The notes beneath the pieces were generated by a model. The model ran no database searches, was not told the DNA's origin, and saw only the letters and a list, made by a program, of their open reading frames with translations. The translations under genes and the position numbers were made by a program. 64,000 bases of DNA from Sphingobium sp. (lineage in GTDB: Bacteria; Pseudomonadota; Alphaproteobacteria; Sphingomonadales; Sphingomonadaceae): positions 1 to 64,000 of the forward strand of contig JALCRK010000014.1 of assembly GCA_022652485.1 (NCBI GenBank), in the 5' to 3' direction. This document shows, in pieces, positions 16,592 through 27,677 of this stretch; within the stretch, counting starts at the first letter, position 1, and each line of letters starts with the position of its first letter.

Positions 16592-17671
16592 ATGGAAGAC
16601 CAGCAGGGGAGTGCCTTCGGTTTCGATGGCACATGGCGCGAATATGCGCCGATCGCGTTCACCAATCTGTTGCTGACGATCGTGACTTTGGGCTTCTATC
16701 GCTTCTGGGCGACGACGCGCACGCGGCGCTACCTCTGGTCCCGTACCCGCTTCATCGATGACCGGCTGGAATGGACCGGCACGGGGAAGGAGCTGTTTCT
16801 GGGCTTCCTGATGGTGCTGGTGCTGCTGGGCTTGCCGTTCCTGTTCCTGCAATTCGGGGTGCAGGCGCTGGTGATACGCGGTTTTGCCGGGGTTGCGATG
16901 GGGACGGGTTTCGCGGCGTTTGTGCTGATCTTCTATCTGGGCGGCGTGGCGCGGTTCCGGGCCGTGCGCTATCGCCTGAGCCGTACCTACTGGCACGGTA
17001 TTCGCGGCGGTAGCGACGACGGCGGCTGGAAATATGGCTGGTCCTATATGTGGCGCAATGTCGTGGGCATGATACCGCTCTATCTGATGGTTCCCTGGGC
17101 CATGATCAGCCTGTGGAACGAGCGCTGGAACAAGATGAGCTTTGGTCCGCACGGCTTTCGTTGCAATGCGCGTGTGAAGCCAGTGTTCAAGCGGTTCCTG
17201 CTGTTTTATCTCGCGCCGTTCCTTTTGGCCATCATCGGCGTGGCATATGTTGCCACCATCGGCGGGTTCATTGGATCTGTGTTCCTCCACACCAACTATC
17301 CGCCCGTGATCGCCGCCATTGCCTTGGTGGTGATCATTGTGGGCATCTATGCGCTGCTCGGTCTTATTGCACTGGCCTATTACGCGGCGTTTCTGCGCGA
17401 GGGAATCGGCGCGCTGCGGCTGGAGAATCTGGATTTTCAGTTTGAGGCCACGACGGACGACTGGCTCAAGCTGTTCTTTGGAGATATTTTGCTCGTTGTT
17501 GGCACATTGGGCATTGGCTGGATATTCCTCCAATATCGCCACTGGAAGTTCTTCATCACCCATCTGGAAGCCTATGGCGAGATTGACCTTAATGCGCTCA
17601 CCCAGTCCACTACGCGCGAATCGCAGCATGGCGAGGGGCTGCTCGATGCGATGGACGTGGGGGCGTTCTGA
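16592..17671 (+). CDS. yjgN: YjgN/DUF898 family membrane protein (359 aa)
   Basis: Multi-pass inner-membrane protein of the YjgN (DUF898) family, function unknown. It shows the repeated family pattern of FYRFWATTRTRRYLW near the N-terminus and the matching WIFLQYRHWKFFITHLE near the C-terminus, with about seven hydrophobic segments between. The ATG at 16592 has GAGAGGA directly upstream and is preferred over an open frame beginning at 16541. The M48 peptidase gene begins 15 bp after the stop, a pairing that recurs in other proteobacteria and suggests a joint role in membrane or envelope quality control (inference). Confidence 0.88.
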   Translation: MEDQQGSAFGFDGTWREYAPIAFTNLLLTIVTLGFYRFWATTRTRRYLWSRTRFIDDRLEWTGTGKELFLGFLMVLVLLGLPFLFLQFGVQALVIRGFAGVAMGTGFAAFVLIFYLGGVARFRAVRYRLSRTYWHGIRGGSDDGGWKYGWSYMWRNVVGMIPLYLMVPWAMISLWNERWNKMSFGPHGFRCNARVKPVFKRFLLFYLAPFLLAIIGVAYVATIGGFIGSVFLHTNYPPVIAAIALVVIIVGIYALLGLIALAYYAAFLREGIGALRLENLDFQFEATTDDWLKLFFGDILLVVGTLGIGWIFLQYRHWKFFITHLEAYGEIDLNALTQSTTRESQHGEGLLDAMDVGAF

Positions 17672-17686
17672 CGCGTGGAGGATAAT

Positions 17687-18802
17687 GTGGAGGCCGAGGT
17701 CTGGCATTATGACGGCCGCAATGCCAATCGCTGGGGCGCGCGACTGGCGGGAGACGCGACCTCTTTCCGGCTGATTGGCGGCAGCTGGGAATCCGGCCCC
17801 TATGCGTGGGCGGACCTCGCCGCGCTCGATCTTCCGGGCGCGGATGCCGTGTTCGGCCTCAAGGAGGCGCCGGGCTGGCGCATCGGTCTCCCACAAGACG
17901 CGATCCCTGACGGATTGGCCGCGCTGCTGCCTCGCAAGGTGCGCTATGGCGGGTTCATCGACCGCATCGGCTTGTGGAAGGCCAGCGCCGTTCTGGCCTC
18001 CATTGCGGCGCTGGCGGTTTTTGTGGGCGTCAGCGCGCCCGGCTGGATCGCCCCGGTCGTGCCGCAGAGCTTCGAGGACAATCTCGGCGATGCGATGGTC
18101 GGCGATTTTGGCGGGCGCTTCTGCGCCACGCCGCAGGGCAGTGCCGCGCTCAAAGCCCTGACCACGCGGATCGACCCCGATGCCAACGCGCGCTCGATAG
18201 AGGTTGCAAACATCCCGATGGTGAATGCCGTCGCCCTGCCGGGCCGACGCATCGTGATCTTCGACGGGTTGCTCCAGCAGGCGAAATCCCCCGATGAAGT
18301 GGCAGGGGTATTGGGGCATGAGCTGGGCCATGTCGAGCATCGGGATACGATGGCTGCGTTGCTGCGCCAGCTGGGGTTGTCGGTCATACTGGGCGGGATG
18401 AACGGGACTGCGGGCTCGAATATCAATGCGCTCCTCAGCCTGAGCTATGGGCGCGAGGCGGAGCATGAGGCCGATCTGACGGCGATCGCGAAAATGAGGG
18501 CCGCCAATATTTCTCCGCTGCCGACGGCGGATTTCTTCCGGCGCATGGAGCCCGCCTTGCCCGGCAAGGGCGCAAAAAGAGGCCGGAATAAAGGGGAAAG
18601 ATCCGATCTGGAGGACGAAGCCCAGGCGCTGAACTGGCTCGCGAGCCATCCCTCCTCCGCCAGCCGCTATGCGCTTTTCGCCGATGCCCATGACACGCGC
18701 CGAACCTATGCTCCCGCCTTGCAGCCCTCGGAGTGGCGAGCGCTGAGGACGATGTGCGCTTCGGACAAAAAGGTGAAGCCGGTCGGCGCCTTCGGCTTGT
18801 AA
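17687..18802 (+). CDS. M48 family membrane-associated metallopeptidase (371 aa)
   Basis: Zinc peptidase with HELGH in GVLGHELGHVEHRD and the downstream glutamate ligand in GREAEHEADL. A hydrophobic segment (KASAVLASIAALAVFVGVSA, about residues 100-119) anchors it in the membrane, and the peptidase domain lies outside. A GTG at 17687 with GGAGG 5 nt before it is the best start; an in-frame GTG four codons earlier has none. It is coupled closely to yjgN. BepA/HtpX-like quality control of membrane or outer-membrane proteins is likely but not provable from sequence. Confidence 0.88.
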   Translation: MEAEVWHYDGRNANRWGARLAGDATSFRLIGGSWESGPYAWADLAALDLPGADAVFGLKEAPGWRIGLPQDAIPDGLAALLPRKVRYGGFIDRIGLWKASAVLASIAALAVFVGVSAPGWIAPVVPQSFEDNLGDAMVGDFGGRFCATPQGSAALKALTTRIDPDANARSIEVANIPMVNAVALPGRRIVIFDGLLQQAKSPDEVAGVLGHELGHVEHRDTMAALLRQLGLSVILGGMNGTAGSNINALLSLSYGREAEHEADLTAIAKMRAANISPLPTADFFRRMEPALPGKGAKRGRNKGERSDLEDEAQALNWLASHPSSASRYALFADAHDTRRTYAPALQPSEWRALRTMCASDKKVKPVGAFGL

Positions 18803-18831
18803 GCCGCACCCGATCCGGGCACTAGCGGGAT

Positions 18832-19596
18832 ATGCCCGATGCACCGGATTTCTTAGTTCGCGCCGATGGCGTACGCCTTGCCTACAGGTTCGCGCCCGGC
18901 GCGGGGCCGCTGCTGGTGTTCCTGCCCGGCTATATGTCTGACATGGAAGGCGGCAAGGCGCAGGCGGTCTTTGCCTACGCCCATGCGCGGGGACGGGCCT
19001 GCCTGCTGCTCGATTATTCCGGTTGCGGGGCAAGCGGCGGCGCGTTCGAGGACGGCACGCTCGACATCTGGCGCGACGATGTGCTGGCCCTCGTCGCCCA
19101 TGTCTGGCCGGAAGGCGGGGTGGTTCTGATAGGCTCTTCGATGGGAGGTTGGCTGGCGCTTTTGGCGGCGATGGCCTTGAAGGAGCGGACCGTCGGCCTG
19201 GTGGGCATCGCCGCCGCGCCGGACTTCACAGACTGGGGCTTTACCGATGCCCAGAAGGGCGAATTGCGTGCTTACGGCCGGATCGTGGAGCCATCGGACT
19301 ATGATGAAGCAGGCTATGTGACGACCTATGGCTTCTGGCAATCGGGTGAGGCCAACCGGCTGCTGGATGTGGATATTCCCCTTTCCTGCCCTGTGCGGTT
19401 CCTGCATGGACAGGCGGATGATGTGGTGCCGTGGCAAATCCCGTTGCGCGCGGCGGAGCGCCTTCGTTCGGTTGACGTGCGGACGGTGCTGGTGAAGGAT
19501 GGCGATCATCGCCTTTCCCGCGACGCGGACGTCGCGCTGCTGCTCGGCACGATCGACGAATTACTTGCCACCATTACCGAAACAAGGGTTTTGTAA
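18832..19596 (+). CDS. Alpha/beta hydrolase, S33/ABHD10-like (254 aa)
   Basis: Soluble serine hydrolase. The nucleophile elbow GSSMGGW, the oxyanion region FLPGYMSDMEGGKA, LDYSGCGASGG, the acid in HGQADDVVPW and the catalytic His in KDGDHRLS make a complete triad. The layout resembles bacterial relatives of ABHD10 acyl-protein thioesterases and other S33 hydrolases. It starts 29 bp after the M48 peptidase gene on the same strand and may be co-transcribed. The natural substrate cannot be told. Confidence 0.85.
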   Translation: MPDAPDFLVRADGVRLAYRFAPGAGPLLVFLPGYMSDMEGGKAQAVFAYAHARGRACLLLDYSGCGASGGAFEDGTLDIWRDDVLALVAHVWPEGGVVLIGSSMGGWLALLAAMALKERTVGLVGIAAAPDFTDWGFTDAQKGELRAYGRIVEPSDYDEAGYVTTYGFWQSGEANRLLDVDIPLSCPVRFLHGQADDVVPWQIPLRAAERLRSVDVRTVLVKDGDHRLSRDADVALLLGTIDELLATITETRVL

Positions 19597-19607
19597 TATA
19601 ATTACAA
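19591..19607. promoter_or_regulatory. 17-bp AT palindrome upstream of ilvE
   Basis: TTGTAAT-ATA-ATTACAA is a perfect inverted repeat that also contains the TAA stop of the hydrolase gene. It opens an AT-rich stretch of about 110 bp, unusual in this genome, that ends at the ilvE ribosome site. It could be an operator for ilvE or part of its promoter; no T-run follows, so it is not a good terminator. Confidence 0.35.
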
Positions 19608-19732
19608 CTTTATCTTATAAAGAGACACAAAATTCTATAAAAAGGTCAGTCTCCATTCCCTATTTTGCTTGAAATGCAAAAAAAGACGCGCCATAGCCGG
19701 ATAACAAGAGTCGCATTTCGCAAGAGGATGCC

Positions 19733-20812
19733 ATGCAGTTTGAGATCATCCGCAACCCCAACGCGCAGAGCGAGGAAGCGCGCACCGCCCTGATGGCCGA
19801 CCCCGGCTTCGGGCGCGTGTTTACCGACCATATGGTGACGATCCGGTGGAGCGCCGAGAAGGGCTGGCACGAGCCGCAGGTCCGCGCGCGTGCGCCGTTC
19901 CAGCTCGATCCCGCCGCAGCGGTACTGCACTATGCGCAGGAGATTTTCGAGGGGTTGAAGGCCTATCGCGGCGCGGATGGCGGGATCACCATGTTCCGTC
20001 CCGAACGCAACGCGCAGCGGTTCAACGCCTCCGCGCGCCGCATGGCGATGGCGGAGCTGCCCGAGGATGTGTTCGTCCAGGCCTGCGAGGAACTGATCCG
20101 CATCGACGAGAAATGGGTGCCGGGCGGCGAGGGTAGCCTCTATCTGCGGCCGTTCATGTTCGCCAGCGAAGCGTTTCTGGGCGTGAAGCCCGCGTCGGAA
20201 TTCATCTTCTGCGTCATCGCCTGCACTGTCGGTGCCTATTTCAAGGGCGGCGCCAAGCCGGTGAGCATCTGGGTTTCGGATCATTTCAACCGCGCGGGGC
20301 CGGGAGGTACGGGCGCGGCGAAATGCGGCGGTAATTACGCCGCGAGCCTCATCGCGCAGGCCGAAGCGATCGATAAGGGGTGCGATCAGGTCGTGTTCCT
20401 CGATTCCTCCGAACATAAATGGGTCGAGGAGCTGGGCGGCATGAACCTGTTCTTCCTGTTCGACGATGGCAGCGTCGTTACGCCGCCACTTGGCGGAACG
20501 ATCCTGCCCGGCATCACCCGTGATTCGATCCTGCAATTGCTGCGCGCGGATGGGGTGAGCGTCGAGGAGCGGCCTTACTCGATCAACGACTGGCGCGCCG
20601 ATGCGCAAAGCGGCAAGCTCAGGGAGGTGTTCGCCTGTGGCACTGCGGCGGTGCTGGCGGCGGTTGGCCAGGTCAAGTCCACCAAGGGCGATTTCATGAT
20701 CGGCAATGGCGGCACAGGCCTCCGCACGGAAGCGCTGAGAACGCGCCTCACGGCAATCCAGCGCGGACAAGCGCCCGGACCCGAAGGCTGGGTACACCAG
20801 GTCGCGCTATAA
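19733..20812 (+). CDS. ilvE: Branched-chain amino acid aminotransferase (359 aa)
   Basis: Catalyses the last step of valine, leucine and isoleucine synthesis and the first of their breakdown. Group II (eukaryote-like, about 360 residues) class IV enzyme: [27 protein letters not shown], the PLP lysine in [12 protein letters not shown], the [10 protein letters not shown] glutamate region and [15 protein letters not shown]. Complete. AGAGGA lies 5 nt ahead of the start. It converges with the pseudouridine synthase gene, overlapping by 6 bp. Confidence 0.93.
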   Translation: MQFEIIRNPNAQSEEARTALMADPGFGRVFTDHMVTIRWSAEKGWHEPQVRARAPFQLDPAAAVLHYAQEIFEGLKAYRGADGGITMFRPERNAQRFNASARRMAMAELPEDVFVQACEELIRIDEKWVPGGEGSLYLRPFMFASEAFLGVKPASEFIFCVIACTVGAYFKGGAKPVSIWVSDHFNRAGPGGTGAAKCGGNYAASLIAQAEAIDKGCDQVVFLDSSEHKWVEELGGMNLFFLFDDGSVVTPPLGGTILPGITRDSILQLLRADGVSVEERPYSINDWRADAQSGKLREVFACGTAAVLAAVGQVKSTKGDFMIGNGGTGLRTEALRTRLTAIQRGQAPGPEGWVHQVAL

Positions 20813-21367
20813 GCGGGCGGCGGGGTCCGCCTCGCGCCATTCGCCGGGGGCGATGCCCTCCAGCGACCAGTCGCCGATGCTCCACCGCACCAGCCTGAGC
20901 GTGGGATGACCGACTGCGGCCGTCATGCGGCGTACCTGACGGTTGCGGCCCTCGCGGAGGGTGAGCCTGAGCCAGCAATCGGGCACCGTCTTGCGAAAGC
21001 GCACCGGCGGCGTGCGCGGCCATAAAGCCGGTTCCGCGATCCGTTCGACGCTTGCGGGGAGGGTTGGCCCGTCTTTCAGATCCACGCCCCGCCGCAGCCG
21101 CTCAAGGCTTGCGGCGTCCGCCTCGCCTTCAACCTGCACCAGATATGTTTTCGGCAGCTTGAATCGGGGATCGGCAATGCGCGCCTGAAGCCTGCCATCG
21201 TCGGTGAGCAGCAGCAGCCCCTCGCTGTCCCTATCCAGCCGCCCGGCCGGGTAAACGCCCGGCGCGGCGATGAAATCGGACAGGGTGGCGCGCGCGGTAT
21301 CGCTGCCCCGATCGGTGAATTGCGACAGCACGTCATAGGGTTTGTTGAACAGGATCAGCTTGGCCAT
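20807..21367 (-). CDS. rluE: RluE-type 23S rRNA pseudouridine synthase (186 aa)
   Basis: Isomerises a uridine of 23S rRNA (U2457 in E. coli). The RsuA/RluB/E/F family motif with the catalytic Asp is present as [15 protein letters not shown], and the binding segments KTYLVQVEG and [11 protein letters not shown] follow. There is no N-terminal S4 domain and the protein is short, which is the RluE form. Start ATG follows [17 protein letters not shown] typical of the family. It overlaps the end of ilvE on the other strand. Confidence 0.9.
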   Translation of the reverse strand: MAKLILFNKPYDVLSQFTDRGSDTARATLSDFIAAPGVYPAGRLDRDSEGLLLLTDDGRLQARIADPRFKLPKTYLVQVEGEADAASLERLRRGVDLKDGPTLPASVERIAEPALWPRTPPVRFRKTVPDCWLRLTLREGRNRQVRRMTAAVGHPTLRLVRWSIGDWSLEGIAPGEWREADPAARL

Positions 21368-21372
21368 GGCGA

Positions 21373-22829
<1,457 letters not shown>

Positions 22830-22833
<4 letters not shown>

Positions 22834-24293
22834 ACGCCTTTCTCCGCGACATAGGCCTGCACCGCCTCGGCCTGCGCGACGCTTAGACGCAATCCGAGCT
22901 TGGTGCGCCGCCACAATATGTCTTCCGCGCTTCGCGCCCATTCATGCGCGATCAGATAATCGACCTCCCGCGCGGTGAGGCCCGCCCCGAAATCCTGCCC
23001 CATGTCCGCCCCGGCGTGCGCATCACCCATCACCAGCGGGAGCCGCGTGCCATAAGCGCTGGCCATGCGATCGAGCGTCGCCTCGTCGAGAAACGGCCAA
23101 CGGCCCCGATACGTCTCCAGCAGGGCTGCAAAGTCGGCAAAGTCGCCGCCCGGCAGTGGACGGTGATGCGTGCCGCCCGTCGCGATACCCAGCCGCGCAA
23201 GGACATCGTCGGCCAGATGCCGCGCCGTCGTGATCTTGCCGCCGAACACGTTCAAAAGCGGCGGCCCGGCACGATCGAGGTCGAGATGATAATCGCGGCT
23301 GACCGCAGCCGCAGAGGCTGTGCCATCGTCATAAAGGGCGCGGATTCCGGCGTAGCGGGATACAATATCGGCCTCTGTGAGCGGCACGCGGCGATAGCGA
23401 TTGACGGCATCCAGCAGATAGGCGGTTTCCTCCGCGCCGATGTGCGCATCCTCCGGGCTTTCCACCGGCATGTCGGTGGTGCCGATCAGCGTCCATTCCT
23501 GCTGATAGGGAATGGCGAACACGATCCGCCCGTCAGGCTGCTGGAACAACCAGGCATGATCGCCCGCAAAACAGCGCCGCACGATGAGGTGGCTGCCCTG
23601 CACGAGGCGCAGGCGGCTGCGCGAAGTGTTGGCGATGGGGGCATGGGCGGCGAAGCCTTCGTGCAGAACGCGCTCCACCCAGGGGCCGGCGGCATTGACG
23701 ATCATCGCGGCGGAAACCTGCCGGGGTCCGCTGGGCGTATCCAGCGAGATCGTCCAGCTCTTCGCGCCTCGCTCCGCGCGCAGGAACTGCGTCCGGGTCA
23801 TGATCGTCGCGCCCTGCTCCGCCGCATCCAGTGCATTCCCCACCACCAGCCGGGCGTCGTCCACCCATGCATCCCAATAGCTGAGGCCGAGGCCATGCGG
23901 GTTGCGCAGCGCCGGGTCATCGATCCGGATCGTGCGCGAACGGGGCAGGCCGCCGCGCAGCGCCAGCAGATCGTAGAGCCACAGGCCCAGCCGCAAGATC
24001 GGCAAGGAGCGCCCGCCTTGCCCGCGTGCGATGCGGAATTCCAGCGGTCGGACCAGATGCGGCGCCGCTTTCAGCATGATGCCGCGTTCGGTGAGCGATT
24101 CATGCACCAGTTTGAACTCGTAGCGCTCAAGATAGCGCAGGCCGCCGTGCATCAGCTTGGTCGAGGCGGACGATGTCGCCTGAGCGAGATCGCCCTGTTC
24201 GACCAACAGGATGCTCCGCCCCGCCACAGCCGCCGCGCGCGCGATGGCGGAGCCGTTTATGCCACCGCCGATGATCAGCAGATCATGGATCAT
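22830..24293 (-). CDS. glpD: Aerobic glycerol-3-phosphate dehydrogenase (487 aa)
   Basis: Membrane-associated FAD enzyme that oxidises glycerol 3-phosphate to dihydroxyacetone phosphate and feeds electrons to quinone. The N-terminal FAD-binding LLIIGGGINGSAIARAAAV, the conserved ATSSASTKLMHGGLRYLE and FGGKITTARHLADDV are all seen. Length is normal. First gene of the glpD-glpK operon; no glpR, glpF or glpX is in the window, so substrate enters by another route or genes elsewhere. Confidence 0.94.
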
Positions 24294-24362
24294 AGCCGCC
24301 GATCATAGCCATCCCCCGCCGGTTGCAAAATCAATTCTTCGGCGTGTTTTGCCCTCGCCGGT

Positions 24363-27300
24363 TCAGTGAAAATCCCGCGATTTCGGCAGCAGCCGGACAT
24401 TACGGGGATGGCGATGGCCCGCATCCACAGGGGGTGTGCGGGGATGCTGGGGGTGCACGAACGCGTCGGCGGGAGAGAGCCTGGGCGCGGCGGCATAGAT
24501 TTCCGAGAGATGGGCCAGCATCTCGCTGCGATCGAGAATGCGGCTGGCCATGACATGCACGACGCCCTCCTTGCTGACCTGTAGCACGCCTTCGACCAGC
24601 ATGATGCGCGCCGCCATCACCGCGCGGCGCATGATCTCGAACTGCCGCGCCCACAGCACGATGTTGGCGATGCCGCCCTCGTCCTCCAGCGTGATGAAGA
24701 TCGCGTTGCCCTTGCCGGGGCGCTGGCGCACCAGTACGACGCCCGCCACGCGTACATTGGCGCCGCTCTTCATGTCCCGTAATGCGGCACAGGGCATGGC
24801 CTGCTCCTGATCGAACAGCGGACGCAGTATCGTCATCGGGTGCGCCTTCAGCGACAGGCCTGTCATCTGGTAATCCGCCGCCACCTCTTCGCCCAGGCCC
24901 AGGGGGCGCAGGGCAATATCCGGCTCCACCCCCAGCTCCGCGGCCCGCGCCGCCGCGAAGAGCGGGAGTTCGTCATCGGGCATACGGCGCACTTCCCACA
25001 GCGCGCTGCGGCGATCCGGCGCCAATGTGCCAAAGGCGTCGGCATCGGCAAGCAAGCGCAGCGCCCGTTGCGGCAGGCAGGCGCGCCGCGCCAGATTTTC
25101 AATGGAGGTGAATGGGCCAGCCTTCCGGGCCGCCGCGATGGCAAGCGCCCACTGTTGCCGGAAGCCGCCCATCTGGCGAAAGCCGAGGCGCACTACTAAT
25201 CTGCCATTCCCGTTCCTTTCCAGCCCATTGTCCCAGTCGCTGGCGCTGATATCGATGGGCCGAACCTCCACTCCATGCTCGCGGGCGTCGCGCACGATCT
25301 GGGCGGGTGCATAAAAGCCCATCGGCTGGGAATTCAGGAGTGCGGCGGCGAACACGGCGGGCTGATGGCATTTGATCCACGCCGAGACATAGACGAGGCG
25401 CGCAAAGCTCTGCGCGTGGCTTTCCGGGAAGCCATAGCTGCCGAAGCCCTCGATCTGCCGGAAGCATCGCTCGGCGAAGGCTGGCTCATAGCCGCGCGCG
25501 ATCATGCCCTCGATCATCTTCCGCCGGAAGCCGTGAATGGTTCCCACATTGCGGAACGTCGCCATTGCGCGGCGCAGGCCATTGGCCTCGTCGGGCGAAA
25601 AATCCGCCGCGACGATGGCAAGCTTCATCGCCTGTTCCTGAAACAGCGGCACGCCATAAGTCCGGCCCAGCACCCCGCGCAGCTCATCGGGATCATGCGG
25701 CGGGGTGGGGGAGGGATATTCCACCTTCTCCGTTCCTTCCCGGCGGCGCAGATAGGGATGGACCATATCGCCTTCGATCGGGCCGGGGCGCACGATCGCC
25801 ACCTGCACGACCAGATCATAGAGCTCGCGCGGCCTGAGACGCGGCAGCATGTTCATCTGCGCCCGGCTCTCGACCTGGAACACGCCGATGCTGTCGCCTT
25901 TGCACAGCATGTCGTAAACGGCGGGGTCGTCGGACTTGAGGTCGATTTCGAGGCTATGATCGCCAAGGCCATACGCCCGCATCAGATCGAAGCTCTTGCG
26001 GATGCAGGTGAGCATACCGAGCGCCAGCACATCGACCTTCATCAGCCCGAGCGTGTCGATATCGTCCTTGTCCCATTCGATGAAGGTGCGGTCTGCCATC
26101 GCGGCGTTGTGGATGGGCACGATCTCGTCGAGCCGCCCCTGCGTCAGTACGAAGCCGCCGACATGCTGGGAGAGATGGCGCGGGAAATGCACTATCTTCT
26201 GCACGAAATGGTTGAGACGGGCGATTTCGGGATTGTCCGGGTCGAAGCCGCTTTCCTCCACCCGCCTGCGTTCATATTTGGATGAATAGCTGCCCCAGAC
26301 CGTGCTCACCATGCGCGTGGTGACGTCCTCTGAAAGGCCGAGTGCCTTGCCGACCTCGCGCACGGCGCTTCTCGGGCGGTAGTGGATTACCGTGGCGGCG
26401 ATGCCAGCGCGCTCCCGCCCGTAGCGGCGATAGATATATTGCATCACTTCCTCGCGCCGCTCATGCTCGAAGTCGACGTCGATATCGGGCGGTTCCTTGC
26501 GTTCGGCGGAGACAAAACGGGAAAAGAGCAGGTCGTGCCGGGTCGGATCGACCGAGGTGACGCCAAGGAGAAAGCACACGATGCTGTTCGCCGCGCTCCC
26601 TCGCCCCTGACACAGGATCGGCGGGTCTTGCGCGCGGGCGAAGCGGACGATGTCGTGCACGGTGAGGAAATAATAGGCGTAGTTCTGCTCGCGGATGAGC
26701 GTGAATTCCTCATCGATTCGCCGTTGCGCATCGGCGGGCAGGGTTTCTCCATAGCGCTCATGCGCGGCTTCGCGCACCAGATGCTCCAGCCAGTCCTGCG
26801 GTTCCCAGCCATAGGGCACCGGCTCGTGCGGATATTCATAGCGCAGATCGTCGAGGGTGAAGGCGATGCGGGAGAGGAAATGCCGCGTTTCTCCAATCGC
26901 TTCGGGCGCATGGACAAAGAGGCGCGCCATTTCCGCAGGCGCCTTCAGATGCCGCTCGGCATGGGCGGCGAGCTCCCGCCCCGCCTTCTGCACCGTGGTC
27001 TTGAGGCGGATGGCGGTGAGGATATCGTGCAGGGGCCGGGCCTCGGGCGCATCATATAGTGCGTCGTTGAGGGCGATAAGGGGCACATGGCACCGCGCAG
27101 CCAGCGTGCGCGCCTTCGCGAGGAGGCGCTCATCCCGCCCCGAGCGTCCCATCACCGCGCCAAGCCAGATCCGGCCGGGGGCGGCGCTATCCAGCTTGGT
27201 CAGAAGAGTGGCATTCGCGCCGGGCATTGCGATCAGCAGCAGGTCTTCATTATGGCCCAGCAGATCATCAAGAGTGAGGATGCAGGCGCCCTTTTCCGCG

Positions 27301-27677
27301 CGCCGATTGCCCTGCGTGAGCAGGCGCGTCAACCTGCCCCAGCCAAACCGCGTTGCCGGATAGGCGAGGATGTCCGGCGTTCCATCCGCGAAGACCAGCC
27401 GCGCCCCGACGACAAGACGGAAATCCGGATCGGGCAGGCCCGTCGCCATTGCTTTCGCCCTGGCCTCCTTCAGCGCCGCATGGGCGCGTACCACGCCCGC
27501 TACCGTATTGCGGTCGGCAATGCCGATGCCGCTCATGCCCAGTTCCAGCGCACGGGCGACCATGTCCGAAGGGTGCGATGCGCCGCGCAGAAAGGAGTAG
27601 TTGGTCGCGGCCGCCAGTTCCGCATAAAAGGGCGCGTGTTCCAAGCGAACAGGGTCTTTGTGGGCCTCTTCGCTCAT
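24363..27677 (-). CDS. dnaE2: Error-prone DNA polymerase DnaE2 (1104 aa)
   Basis: C-family polymerase for translesion synthesis and SOS mutagenesis, acting with ImuA and ImuB. PHP domain first (TNYSFLRGASHPSDMV), then palm and fingers with DIDVDFEHERREEV, LFSRFVSAERKEPP, and the helix-hairpin-helix and OB-fold parts (VRVAGVVLVRQRPGKGN) toward the end. The length of about 1100 residues is that of DnaE2, not DnaE1. ATG 27677 overlaps the imuB stop as ATGA. Expression should follow the LexA box upstream of imuA. Confidence 0.95.
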   Translation of the reverse strand: MSEEAHKDPVRLEHAPFYAELAAATNYSFLRGASHPSDMVARALELGMSGIGIADRNTVAGVVRAHAALKEARAKAMATGLPDPDFRLVVGARLVFADGTPDILAYPATRFGWGRLTRLLTQGNRRAEKGACILTLDDLLGHNEDLLLIAMPGANATLLTKLDSAAPGRIWLGAVMGRSGRDERLLAKARTLAARCHVPLIALNDALYDAPEARPLHDILTAIRLKTTVQKAGRELAAHAERHLKAPAEMARLFVHAPEAIGETRHFLSRIAFTLDDLRYEYPHEPVPYGWEPQDWLEHLVREAAHERYGETLPADAQRRIDEEFTLIREQNYAYYFLTVHDIVRFARAQDPPILCQGRGSAANSIVCFLLGVTSVDPTRHDLLFSRFVSAERKEPPDIDVDFEHERREEVMQYIYRRYGRERAGIAATVIHYRPRSAVREVGKALGLSEDVTTRMVSTVWGSYSSKYERRRVEESGFDPDNPEIARLNHFVQKIVHFPRHLSQHVGGFVLTQGRLDEIVPIHNAAMADRTFIEWDKDDIDTLGLMKVDVLALGMLTCIRKSFDLMRAYGLGDHSLEIDLKSDDPAVYDMLCKGDSIGVFQVESRAQMNMLPRLRPRELYDLVVQVAIVRPGPIEGDMVHPYLRRREGTEKVEYPSPTPPHDPDELRGVLGRTYGVPLFQEQAMKLAIVAADFSPDEANGLRRAMATFRNVGTIHGFRRKMIEGMIARGYEPAFAERCFRQIEGFGSYGFPESHAQSFARLVYVSAWIKCHQPAVFAAALLNSQPMGFYAPAQIVRDAREHGVEVRPIDISASDWDNGLERNGNGRLVVRLGFRQMGGFRQQWALAIAAARKAGPFTSIENLARRACLPQRALRLLADADAFGTLAPDRRSALWEVRRMPDDELPLFAAARAAELGVEPDIALRPLGLGEEVAADYQMTGLSLKAHPMTILRPLFDQEQAMPCAALRDMKSGANVRVAGVVLVRQRPGKGNAIFITLEDEGGIANIVLWARQFEIMRRAVMAARIMLVEGVLQVSKEGVVHVMASRILDRSEMLAHLSEIYAAAPRLSPADAFVHPQHPRTPPVDAGHRHPRNVRLLPKSRDFH

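Noticed and set aside
16496-19033. 845-codon open frame antisense to yjgN, the M48 peptidase and the hydrolase
   Set aside because: Arg/Gln/His-rich, no domain, and three well-supported genes lie on the other strand; a product of high-GC third-position bias.
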